Source: Nissolia schottii
Taxonomy: Eukaryota > Streptophyta > Magnoliopsida > Fabales > Fabaceae
Assembly (NCBI GenBank): GCA_003254905.1
Contig: QANU01000323.1
Coordinates: 252,787-316,786 of the forward strand
Length of the DNA: 64,000 nt
Reading direction: 5' to 3'
Under the pieces are notes generated by a model. That model made no database searches. It was not told the origin of the DNA and saw only the letters and a list, made by a program, of their open reading frames with translations. A program made the position numbers and the translations under genes. Of this stretch, positions 22,766-33,000 are shown in pieces. Numbering within the stretch: the first letter of the stretch is position 1; each line of letters starts with the position of its first letter.

Positions 22766-22897
22766 GCGACTTTTTTACTCTTTTGTCTCTGGGAAAAAAC
22801 TAATTACGAAAATACCCCCAGTTCAAAACATAATATAGCAATGCCCCTGTTTTGACTGACGTGGACTCCGCGGCACGCGTGGACGTCCACGTCAGAT
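22766..22897. repeat. MULE left terminal inverted repeat
   Basis: It pairs with the right end (about 29366-29497) with scattered mismatches. Landmarks are GCGACTTTTTTACTC, then GTTCAAAACATAATA, then GACTCCGCGGCACGCGTGG and ACGTCCACGTCAGAT. One palindromic unit (TTCGCC, then nine bases, then GGCGAA) follows at about 22898-22919. Confidence 0.88.
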
Positions 22898-23039
22898 TTC
22901 GCCAACCGCGTAGGCGAATCCATCCCACGTAGCCTATATATTCATCCCTCCCCCCCATTCTGCAGCGCTCTTCTCATTTTCTGAAATTTCACTCTCTCTC
23001 TAAAAATTTTCTCTCTCTAAAAAACCAGAGCTTCTGCTC

Positions 23040-23625
23040 TTGCTGCTTACCTGTCTCCGCTGCAACTTTAGTTGGGTTAGTACATCTATCCTATAAGCTT
23101 TAACTTATTAGTTTAATATTATTAGTTTTGTTAGCTTTAACTTATTACGCAAAATTTATTAGTTTAATTAATATTTTTGCTGCTTAATATAATATTGTTT
23201 GCTAATGTAATATTGTCTGCTGGCTGTTAATGTAATATTGTCTGCTAATATAATATTGTCTGCTGGCTGTTAATATGATATTGTCTGCTGGCTGTGTTAG
23301 TGACACTGTAATATAATTTGTATGTTGTTGCTGTTGTATATAATGTTGTTATTGCATGCATAAGGTGATGTTGTTGTGGTATGTGTGGATCGTTGTTGTT
23401 GTATATATATTGCTGTTGTTGATGTGATATGTGTAGATGGTTGCTGCACTCTATGTAAGGTGTTGTTGTTGTATGCGTAGGGTGCTGTTGTTGTGGTTTG
23501 TGTGGACGTGGGTTGTTGCTTTTGTATGTATAAATTGTTGCTGTTGTTTGTGGTATGTGTAGACTGTTGTTGTTGCATGTATAGATTTACTGAATAGATG
23601 GATTGTTGTTGTATATATGTTTGAC
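23040..23625 (+). other. TGTTGTTG-rich leader of the MULE transposase
   Basis: This is low-complexity sequence with iterated TGTTGTTG, GCTGTTGTATA and TAATATTGTCTGCTGGCTG (three to four copies around 23205-23295). It lies between the TIR and the transposase start and probably represents promoter, leader or intron of that gene. The open frames on the opposite strand here (Gln/Thr/His-rich) are products of the repeat. Confidence 0.5.
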
Positions 23626-23630
23626 GGGTA

Positions 23631-26320
23631 ATGTCGTGTAAACAAAATTACAACATGGGAAAACCTCTTGTTGTGTTTGTTCATTCTAATGGGAGAATGT
23701 ACGAGGGTGAACATGGGTTGATGTACGATGGACCTATGCCGAAGTCTGTCAAGATTAGAAGGGGCATGCGTATAGAAGAGTTGAAGGGAAAAATATCGTT
23801 GAAATTAAGGCTGGAACAGAATCAAGTTATATCAAAAATGGTTTTTCGGGTAATGAATGGGTCGGGTGCGAATGCTTTTTATTATGGTTGTGACATGGTT
23901 GATGATGATGACATTGACTGCATGGTAGATGTATTTGAAGCTGGTCCACAGGAGTTCATGGATCTTATTGTCGAAACAGATACAAGGGAAGGAGAGTCTA
24001 GCCATGTGCACGTTGATTGTGGTCCTTCAAATCAGATATGGACACAACAGTCAATTAGGTGTTCAGCCCCGATATTTGAAGAAGTGATCCCGTCCCAAGA
24101 ACCTGCCGCCTGTCCTTCCCTAGTGGATGTCTATCGTAATATAGGAGAAGTGTTGTCTGAAACAGGTGGGGATAAAGAGGCGGCGGATGCTGATGCGGAT
24201 GATGATGATGGTAATATGAGTATGCACTCGGTAGATGATGTTGATGCACATGTTACTCTACTTCAAGTTCCCCTGATTCGCTCGGTTCCTACCCCTGATC
24301 CTCCAATCGGTGTGTACGGTAGCAGTGTAGATCCAGCTAGTGCAAGTGCTGATGTTAGAGTATTTAAGCCTCCTTGTCCTCAGTTTTCAGAGATTAATTG
24401 GGAAGCTTTTGCTGGGCCGTCTCAGAGCTTCGGCGGCGCTGAGTATGATGCATGGAATTCTTACGGAGAACTAGTTGTTGGCTTGCAATTTCCAACAAAA
24501 GATGCGGTCAAATCAGCCTTAGATCTCTACTCCATCAAACGTCATCGAGATTATAAGATTGATCAATCAGATACACAGAGACTGACCGCTAAGTGTTCTC
24601 AGTTTGGGTCTTCCTGCAATTGGAAGGTCAGAGCAATTAACAGCAAAAGATGTAATCGGTGGAAGATCTCTCAGTATAGTGGGCCACATACCTGTGTAAA
24701 CGTTGGCATGTCACAAGATCATAAGAAGCTGCGGTCTGTGTTGGTCTAGAAGTATATTCAAGACATGGTTAGAACACGGCCGGATGTTGAGATATGTCTG
24801 ATACTTGAGAGGATCAAAAACATATTTGGATACAATTTGTCGTATCATAAGGCTTGGTTGGCGAAACAGCGAGCAAGCACGGAGATATTTGGTGGTTGGG
24901 AATAATCATACGAGAGGTTGCCTCGATGGTTAGAGGCCATGAAATGTTTTATGCCAGACACTATGGTCATTTTGGAAACCACCGACCATGTAGTGCATAA
25001 CCGCGTTGATTCTTCGAAACGGCAGTTTGTTCGCTTGTTTTGGGCTTTCAAACCTTGTGTTCTTGGATTTCAGTTTTGCAAGCCATTTATCCAAGTTAAT
25101 GGGACTCACTTGTACGGAAAATATAAGCAGAAACTGTTAATTGCAAAAACACAAGACGGTAACCGACGTCCATTGCCCCTAGCATTTGCTATTGTTGACG
25201 AGGAAACTAAAGAAGCATGGAGTTGGTTTTTAGCTTGTTTGCGTCAGCATGTCACGCAACAACAGGGGATATGTCTCATCTCTGATCGGCATAAGAGCAT
25301 CATCATATCAGTGGCGAATGAGCACCTAGGATGGCAACCACCGCACGGATATCACGTGTACTGTCTGCGTCACATTGCCAGCAATTTTAATAGCAAATCC
25401 CACAACGTATCCCTAAAGAACTCTCTGTCGCGGCTAGGTAATGACCCTTTTCTTTTGCCTTGTCGTTTCGTAAATTGCTGAATCACATAGGTAATAAGAT
25501 TGATCACTCTTCGCAGGCTGTGAACCTTGTCGGCCCAAATTTGATGCAAGGTTGGAAAACTTCACGGAATCAGAGGATATTGTCAACTGGATTAATCGGA
25601 TTCCCAAAGAAAAGTGGAGTTTAGTGTATGACGATGGGGGCCGCAGGTTTGACCATATGACGACGAACCTGTCCGAGTGCATTAACGGAGTCTTAAAGGG
25701 GGCCAGACGTTTACTAATCGCAGCCCTTGTCCAAATGACTTATTTTAAATTGGTGGAATACTTCGTCACAAGAAGGGTCGAGGCCAAGAAGAAGGTTTAC
25801 GAAGAGCATCAACAATATACGGATGCTTTTTATGCAATATGGGGACCAAACATTGACAAGGCAAGCTCCCACACAGTTACCCTGGTCAATAGGCAAGCAT
25901 CAAAGTTTATTGTTGAAGAGGCATTCAATCCTCAAACACAAGAGATTGGGAAAAAATATACTTTGAGATTGGCCGACGGTTGGTGTGACTGTGGACTGTT
26001 CCAGGCATTGCGATTTCCTTGCTCCCATGCCCTGGCAGCATGCTCATCCAAGGCGATTGATCCCCACCAGTTCGTGCATCCTGTGTATAAGAGTGAGTCT
26101 GTTCTTCGAGCATATCAAGCTCTATGGGAGCCAATCAAGGATGAGCCATGGTGGCTACCGGCCCCTAATATGGTGTTGGTGCCTGACCCTGGCTTGCGCA
26201 GAGAAAAGGGGCGACCCAAGGCGAGTAGAATCCGAAATGAGATGGATTAGGTCGAGCAAGGACCATCACAACATTGCTCACGTTGCAGAGGGGTTGGGCA
26301 CAACAGTCGACGCTGTAAAG
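23631..26320 (+). pseudogene. MULE transposase (mudrA/MURA type), three in-frame stops
   Basis: The first exon runs from 23631 (or the internal ATG of MGKPLVVFVHSNG) to 25437 and the second from 25517; the 25438-25516 intron keeps phase. Order of parts: N-terminal MUDRA domain (about 23650-23900), acidic Asp-rich linker, MULE zinc-finger region (CSQFGSSCNWKVRAIN then GPHTC), DDE core (GTHLYGKYKQKLLIAKT and ICLISDRHKSIIIS), SWIM zinc finger (WCDCGLFQALRFPCSHALAA), and finally a CCHC knuckle (CSRCRGVGHNSRRC, about 26274-26315). The lesions are TAG at 24747-24749, TAA at 24903-24905 and TAG at 26248-26250, the last separating the CCHC knuckle. The usual first catalytic Asp (VDGTHLYG) is Asn here (VNGTHLYG, codon 25098-25100). 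Apart from these changes the frame is continuous, so decay is recent. Confidence 0.92.
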
Positions 26321-26640
26321 CGCATTAGACAACGACGGTGGACCATCGAGATGACTTGTTTGTTTGTATTGCTGTTATGCTGTGTGATGACATATGGTGA
26401 GCTTTTATCCCTGTTGTTTAGGCACGGTTTGCCACAGTGCTTCTAAGCGGTGTTATCTGACGTTGTGTGTTGTGTTGTTTTTGTTGAGTAATAATTTGAA
26501 ATTATTATGTTTGTCGACCACTGTGTTCAGCCTATTGTGTTTGTTTTGAGTACATTGTTTAACTTTTAATACACTAATGAGTATAATTGTGTTTATATAT
26601 GTGCTGACGGATTGTTCGTGCACTCTTCGCAGGCTGTATT

Positions 26641-28852
26641 ATGGCTTTCTCTGTTCAGCCAGGTCCACACGACCCTTCCGTGCTTCATCTGCAAGCGTAT
26701 CATCTGTCAGAGCACATGTGGGGCGGAGCCGCTGATAGGGTGTTACGTGTACGAAGAGTGCACATCGCCAAACATGAGGATAAGCATAGAGATCCACCAC
26801 AGTGCATCATCCCTTACTTGGAGCAGGCTGGGTTCATTGGAGTTGTTCACATGGGCTACTGCCCCATTAATCACCACCTGATCGTAGCGCTTGTCGAGAG
26901 ATGGCGGCCTGAGACCCACACTTTCCATATGACTGTGGGGGAGTGTACGCTAACGTTGGAGGACGTCGGTGTCATCTCTAGGCTCCCCATTGAGGGACAC
27001 GCTGTTATGGGCCGCTCACAGGACTCAGAGTTGGCCGATCATTGCGAGGAGCTGCTTGGAGCGCGACCCCCAGAGCGGACTGGGTACACGGGAGCACGGA
27101 TCCGCCTGTCGTGGCTGTCAAACATACTTTCGCATGTCCCTGATGAGGACGCAGACCCTGATGTTGTCCTACAGTATGCACGCGCATACATACTGCATTT
27201 CATCGGGGGCACATTGTTCCCTGACCATTCAGGTTCGTGGGTGCACTCTATGTACCTCCCGTTGCTAGAGGACTTGGAGCAGGCTGGGACATACAGCTGG
27301 GAATCAGCTGCGCTGGCGTTCATGTATAGGGAGTTGTGTAAGGCGACTAACTACGATGCGCGTGACATAGGAGGTCCCTGCACCATCCTTCAGTTCTGGG
27401 CGTGGCATCGATTCCCTCGCCTTGCACCTGCCCTAGCTGACCATGACGACGAGGCAGTTTGGATGCGATACGATGCTGAGCGAGCACCTTTTCGCCCGCT
27501 TGGATTCAGGTAAGCTATAAGCATGTGTTTGGTTTTTCGTTCAGCTTTCCTACTTTAATGTGCATTACTCAATTACTTGATTAATTGTTTTGTATTTAAA
27601 TTATCCCTCACAGGTGGCATGCACATAAGATTCTGGGGGACACACCACTCTATGTCCTCCATTATTATCGACGGTTCTTCGATAACTTGAGAAATGTCGA
27701 GGTAATTATGTATTTGTGCATATATATTATTCATACATAAGAGCATTGTGTTATACATACTAACTTTTGACGTTATTTTTAGGTTGTGTGGGAGCCATAC
27801 ACCACCGATATCGTAGGTCACCTCCCCGACTTCTGCAAGCCTGGGCACGCCAGTTGGCGAGCTATGGTCCCTCTGGTGTGCTTCTTTATCGTGGAGTGGC
27901 ATCAGCCTGATCGGGTGATGTGCCAGTTTGGTATGGATCAGCCCATACCAAGCAGACCACATCAGCCCGATCACCTTCACAAGGCCACATTAGCTGGCCG
28001 GTCCGATCAGTACTGGCCAGATGTCATAGGCAGTACATCGGACTTTGGGATGATCGGGCCTCGAGGGTTGTCACCCAAGACCCCTTGCACGAGCTTCTCA
28101 CCGCACGCTCGCAATATATGCACTGGTACATGATGATCACGAGACGGTGGATCAGTCGCGCTTCAGCGCCGCTAGGAGTCGTGGTAAGTGATTCGTCAAT
28201 AAATTGATTTAAACTTTTATCTTAACCCATTACTGATCATTAATTGTGATTGGCATTACGTCAGGGTGACATTGCGGAGCAACAGCTGGCGTGGACTGCG
28301 GACCCTCATTCTCCAGCGTTCAGCATGGACAAGCTTCGATCATCAGCTGAGGCTATCCTGTCAGCCATCCGGGAGCACGACAGGATTGGCCTGGAGCAGT
28401 ACACTCCTCCTTCTGCGACCCCCATTCCACCACCAGCTGAGGCCGACGACCAAGGCGACCGGCGGCCACGTCGCAGGAGGAGAGCTGGATTAGCTGATGG
28501 TCGACGACGTGCATCCCAGACTGAGTCCGCTGAGTCCATTCCACATGAGTCTGCGGAGCCACCTACTACACCAGCGGAGCCACCATCATCGTACCCTTAT
28601 CCCCCGCCATCTTACCCTTACCCACCATCACACCCATACCCGTACCCACCACCATCGTTCCCTTACCCTCCACCATCGTCATACCCTTATCCACCACCAC
28701 CACCACCATATCCTTACCCTTACCCATCACACCCACCATCACATTCTTATCCCTCATATCCTTTTTCGCAGCCCCCACATTATCCCTCACAGGCTGGCCC
28801 GTCTGGTGCAGCTCCTACACCGTCCCAGACAGATCCCCCTTCACGACAGTAG
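26641..28852 (+). pseudogene. Plant mobile domain (PMD, MAIN-like) gene inside the MULE, one frameshift
   Basis: Four exons join with consistent phases: 26641-27509, 27614-27701, 27783-28183 and 28265-28852. The domain is the aminotransferase-like plant mobile domain found in MAIN/MAIL proteins. Visible landmarks are FIGVVHMGYCPINHHLIVAL, FHMTVGECTLTLEDVGVISR (the hallmark motif), GGTLFPDHSGSWVHSMYL, ILQFWAWHRFPRLAP, and ICFHIVEWH-like VCFFIVEWHQPDRVM. A single-base loss near 28022-28027 shifts the frame: DQYWPDV continues in the -1 frame as HRQYIGLWDDRASRV. The C-terminal tail is a low-complexity Tyr-Pro-Ser repeat (YPYPPPS type, about 28590-28790) after an arginine-rich patch (RRPRRRRRAGLADGRRR). 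PMD proteins are implicated in silencing and genome stability; the function of TE-borne copies is unknown. Without the frameshift it would be a full-length cargo gene. Confidence 0.85.
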
Positions 28853-29242
28853 TTTATATCTGTTTATTGCTTATTTAGTTTATGACATTTTCAATCATGT
28901 TTTTTAATTTTATGTTGCACTAAAATTAGTTTATATCATGTTTTTTTAATTAGTTTATATCTATTTTTTATTTCAAATCATGTTAGATTATGATTCTTAG
29001 TACATATCAACGTTAGAATTCTCGCTCATCACAGGTCTCAGGGTTTAGACTACCACCATATCAACGCAAACGCAAAAAACTCAAACCACACCGTAAAACC
29101 TTAAACCATTATATTCATTGGCTAATAATAGCATCGGTGAGTAATGCAACAACATTAAACACTACTATATAATAAAAGAACATTATCTAATGTGTGATTG
29201 CCGGTAATTAAAATGAGGTAAGGGGCAGGATGGCAAGGGGTG

Positions 29243-29368
29243 GATTCGCCTACGCGGTTGACGAATCTGACGTGGATTCGCCAACCGCATAGGTGAATTT
29301 AGTTGGCCATAAATTCGCCAACCGCGTAGGCGAATCTGACGTGGATTCGCCAACCGCGTAGGTGAATC
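29243..29368. repeat. Four palindromic subterminal units of the MULE right end
   Basis: The units start near 29243, 29275, 29312 and 29344. Each is about 25 bp with the form GATTCGCC, nine bases (AACCGCGTA or its reverse complement), then GGCGAATC. Each can fold on itself with an 8-bp stem, perfect or with one or two mismatches. Spacers contain TGACGTG. The first unit is inverted relative to the others. The left end carries only one such unit, so the two ends are asymmetric. Confidence 0.85.
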
Positions 29369-29497
29369 TGACGTGGACGTCCACGCGTGCCGCGGAGTCC
29401 ACGTCAGCCAAAACAGGAGCATTACTGTATTATGTTTTGAACGGTGGGTATTTTCGAAATTATTTTTTTTCCAGGGACAAAAGAGTAAAAAAGTCGC
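29366..29497. repeat. MULE right terminal inverted repeat
   Basis: Counterpart of the left TIR. It reads inwards from GTCGC at 29493-29497 through GAGTAAAAAAGTC, TATTATGTTTTGAAC, CCGCGGAGTCCACG and GACGTGGACGTCCACGCG. A 7-bp GCTAATC straddles the outer edge. Confidence 0.88.
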
Positions 29498-29535
29498 TAA
29501 TCACTAGCTTCCAAATCTCACTCATGAGGTTCCCA

Positions 29536-29605
29536 AAATAAATAAATAAGTAAATAAACAAATAAATAAATCAAAATCGAAATCGAAATCGAAATCGAAA
29601 TCGAA
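29536..29605. repeat. Simple repeats (AAAT)n and (AATCGA)n
   Basis: AATAAATA-type tetranucleotide repeats occupy about 29536-29570. Five to six AATCGA units follow at 29574-29605. They lie between the MULE edge and the first exon of the MLN51 gene, upstream of its probable transcription start. Confidence 0.85.
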
Positions 29606-30075
29606 GTCAGATAATTCTGTCCTATTTTCAAACGAGTCTTGGCTTTGCCCCCTTTAATTGATGACGACACACTAAAAAATCTCCCAAATCGTCGTCTAGG
29701 GTTTCAGAGGACGCAAGCCCTTCTGACTCGGATCCCGATTCTTTCACAATTAACCCTATTCTCCCCCTTCAATTTCGCGATTCAGGACTCTGATTCCCCT
29801 TGAGATTTCAATTTGGGGTTTCACTCATTTGTAAAGTCTCAACTTCTAGGGCTTTTCGCTGTTTTCAATTGGCTGCAAAAAAAGAAAAATTTGTGCATCG
29901 TGTTTCAGTTCTTAACCAATTTCCGGTGTTTGGGTGTAGATTGGTTCTTCGGCGCTGCAGAAAGTTTTTTTTTTTTCCTTATCTCGTTTAGTGTGTCGTG
30001 ATTAGTTGGGATTTTGGTTCCTGTACCGGAGAAGTTTAGGTTTTTGGTTTTAGGGTTTATTGGGTGTTGCAATTG
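29606..30075 (+). other. 5' leader and promoter-proximal region of the MLN51 gene
   Basis: From about 29690 the sequence is C/T-rich and then T-rich (GGTTTCAGAGGACGC, CTAGGGTTTTCG-like stretches), typical of a plant 5'UTR. A GTAAAG or GTGTAGA donor could define a leader intron, but I cannot fix it. Small ORFs here lack protein similarity. Confidence 0.45.
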
Positions 30076-33000
30076 ATGGCTACTGACGAGGTTGAGGAAG
30101 ATGTTGAGTACGAGAGTGATCCAGAAGAGGCGAAGAGGTCATTGACAATGCGGAGGCGTGAGGCCAGTGATGACGAGGAAGGTGATACAGAGGCCACGGA
30201 TAATAAGAGGGAGGAAGATCTTCGGGTTCATTCTGATGATTCAGATGGTGAAGGTGGTGTTGCTGAGTATGACAATGATGAGGAATTGGATGAAGAAGAA
30301 GAAGAAGAAGAATTGGAGGAAGAAGAAGAAGAGTTGGATGAAGAAGAGGTGTACGAGGAGAGGGGTGTGGAAGAAGAAGAAGGAGAAAGAGGAGAAGGAG
30401 GTGCTGAGGGTTCAGTGGTTGTGGTGAAGGAATCTGATGGTGATGTGAGGCCCCATTTGGAAGATTCTGGTGAGGTGAATTCAGAGGAGAAGAAGGAGAA
30501 TGAACCATTTGCTGTGCCCACAGCTGGAGCATTTTACATGCACGATGACCGTTTCAGGGACAATGCCGGTGGCCGCCACAGGTTTGTTCGGTGTTGCTCT
30601 CTTAAATTGCATTGTACCAGTTGAAATTCTGAGCATACAGGTCTATTTACTTCATAGTTTGGGTTCAATGAAAGAATGACCTTTTTTTAGGACTAAAAGC
30701 ATGTTGAATACTATCAATTATTGAACATAGATAACGTGGAAGTAAGAGAAAGAATAGACAGTAGCATTAAAAAGAAATTAATATGGAATTGTAGGTGTTT
30801 GAAATTTAAAGAAGTGTAAGTTTTTTGTAAATTTCTTTAAGAACAATTTTTCTAAAGCAGTTATAAATAGAAAAGAAAAAAACTAAGGATTAATACCCTA
30901 TTTGATCTCTAAACTTTACACTCTTGCTTTAGTTGGTCCCTCAACTTAAAAAAGTCACATGTTAGTCTCTGGTTGCCCTAAACAATCTAAGTAGTCCTTG
31001 AACAATTTAACTATTTTCTCTTGGGACATGGAGTAGGGACTAACAAGCCCAACATTTGCAAAGTCTAAGGACTAACTTGTCACTTTTTTAAGTTGAGGCT
31101 TGAGGGACCAACTATAAAGTTTAGGGACCAAATAGGGTATTAACCCAAAAATTAATTATGAGGTGGGTTAAATAACTACCAATAGTGTGAGATAGTGGAT
31201 AAGGCCAAAAAGGGGAAACATGTTAAAATCAATGTGATTTTGCTGAACATGTTAAAATAAACTGAAACTCGGTCTGCATTCTTCAATACATGCGATGCCG
31301 TAGTTGAATTTTAGAGTTAGTCATAAAATACTTTATCGTATCTCTTTTTATACTCCCTTAGGCGGACACGAGGTGGAAGGAGACTGTGGGAGTCCAAAGA
31401 TGACAGGAAATGGGGACATGATAAGTTTGAGGAGTTGACTTCGCAGGAAAGGCACTATCAAGAGGTGATTGTCTTTTTTAAATGCTGCATGGTTAAACTT
31501 TACTATGACTTTTGTTCTAATGCTCTCTGTATGAAATTTAGGGAAGGAGACCTTCCAAGGGTAATTATCGGGGCCATGCCAAAAATCGAGGCACTGATCG
31601 TGGAGGATATGTTCGAGGAAACAGGAAAGGATATGATGGTAACAGTGGCAATCAAAGATACAATGGTAACAGTAGTGATCAAAGTCAATTGCCTAAGGCT
31701 GTTGTGCGAGGGAGAGGACCCCGGCGATATGAACCATCCAATAAAAGAAATGGTCCATCATCCAAAGTGCAAAATAAACAGTAAGTATGGACTATGATTT
31801 GTAAAATTAGTTGGACACATGATACCTGCAGTGTCAAGACTTTCTGATAATTGTTCTATCTTTTTTTTTTTTTTTTTTCCTTTCAAGATCTGGGAAGCCT
31901 CTTGAGAAAACTTCAAATGGTAGTTCAGAACAGACTTCAGCACCCACTTCCAATTCACAACCTGACCTTGTGCCTGCTAAGAAACAAGTGATTGCTTCAA
32001 ATTTGAATTATGCATCTCCTCCTTTTTACCCCTCAGGCTCTTCGAACAAGGAGATTAATCTGACACAAAAAAGGGATGTACAATCTGGCAGCACTAGTAG
32101 GAATGAGGGTTTTTCTGTACAACAGAACAATGCGTTGCTTCGGGGAAAGAATGTTGTGGATCCCACCAGCATGGACAAGCTGTATATTGATGGATCTATT
32201 GGTCCTTCTGTTGGAAAGCCTCTGAACAATGTGCATATGGCACTACCTGGATCTTCTGTGGTCAATGCTTCTCAATCTCCTCATCCCAGGGCTGCTGGGA
32301 GGGGTTTGCCAATCCCAGTACAGATGAATTATCAGCCTGCTACCTCATATAATCAAGTAAATAAAGTTTCTCCAACACAACTCCAGGCAAGTCAGAGAAG
32401 TTCTGCTCCAGGACTGTCTTCAGCTTCTGTGCAAGCTACTGCCCCACAGTTGGGCCATCAATCTGGTAGTGGGTCTCAATCGTCATCTCCCCCAAAAACT
32501 TCCACATCAATTAAATCATTTGATTCTGGTGAAATTGATGCAGCATCAGAATCAGGTAAGTCCAAAGTTGCATTGGTTGGGAAGGGAAGGGGAGGTTCCC
32601 AGGGTAGTGGAAGGGGCTCGGTCGTATATGGTGGGGCACAGGTAATGGGAGCTTCTGGAAATGTGGGTGCTGGTCATGGAGATCCAAACTTCCCTGCCTT
32701 CTTGCCAGGTTAGTTTCTATACTGCTAACTTTTGTGACTTTTGGATTCAAACTGGTTATTGCAACTTCTGATGTTGGAATGCAATTTTCTCATGCAAAGT
32801 AGTTGTAACATCACTACCCTGTGAAAGATCCGGTAGTTATGTAGTTTAATGTTACTGATGGATACTTTGGCCCTGAAGGCTTTGATTTATCAACCGCCCC
32901 TTGTTTTTCTTGTGTTTGTATTCAGAACTAGATTAAGTAGTATAATGCATTAACTTTTCTGAGCCTGTTAGTTTTTCTAATTTTTACGTGGAACAGTCAT

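Larger units (their letters stand above)
22766..29497 (+). mobile_element. Mutator-like element (MULE) with transposase and plant-mobile-domain gene
   Basis: The element is bounded by long terminal inverted repeats. The left end starts GCGACTTTTTTACTC and the right end finishes GAGTAAAAAAGTCGC. Similarity extends through the stretches CAAAACATAATA and GACGTGGACTCCGCGGCACG to about 130 bp. GCTAATC lies at both outer junctions (22759-22765 and overlapping 29496-29502), but a full 9-bp target duplication is not clear, so the ends could be off by a few bases. Inside, in the same orientation, are a mudrA-type transposase (23631 to about 26320, pseudogene) and a plant-mobile-domain gene (26641-28852). 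Mobile-domain genes are a known companion of plant MULEs. The transposase is inactive as read, so this copy cannot move by itself. Confidence 0.9.

Noticed and set aside
23297..23714. Gln/Thr/His-rich minus-strand frames upstream of the MULE transposase
   Set aside because: They are translations of the TGTTGTTG low-complexity tract on the opposite strand.
28306..28907. Several frames in the mobile-domain C-terminal region (His/Thr-rich or Met/Val/Gly-rich)
   Set aside because: They are shadows of the TAYCCNCC-type repeat that encodes the YPYPPPS tail in the true frame.
30080..30532. 150-codon minus-strand frame rich in Leu/Pro/His
   Set aside because: It is the antisense shadow of the Glu-rich first exon of MLN51.
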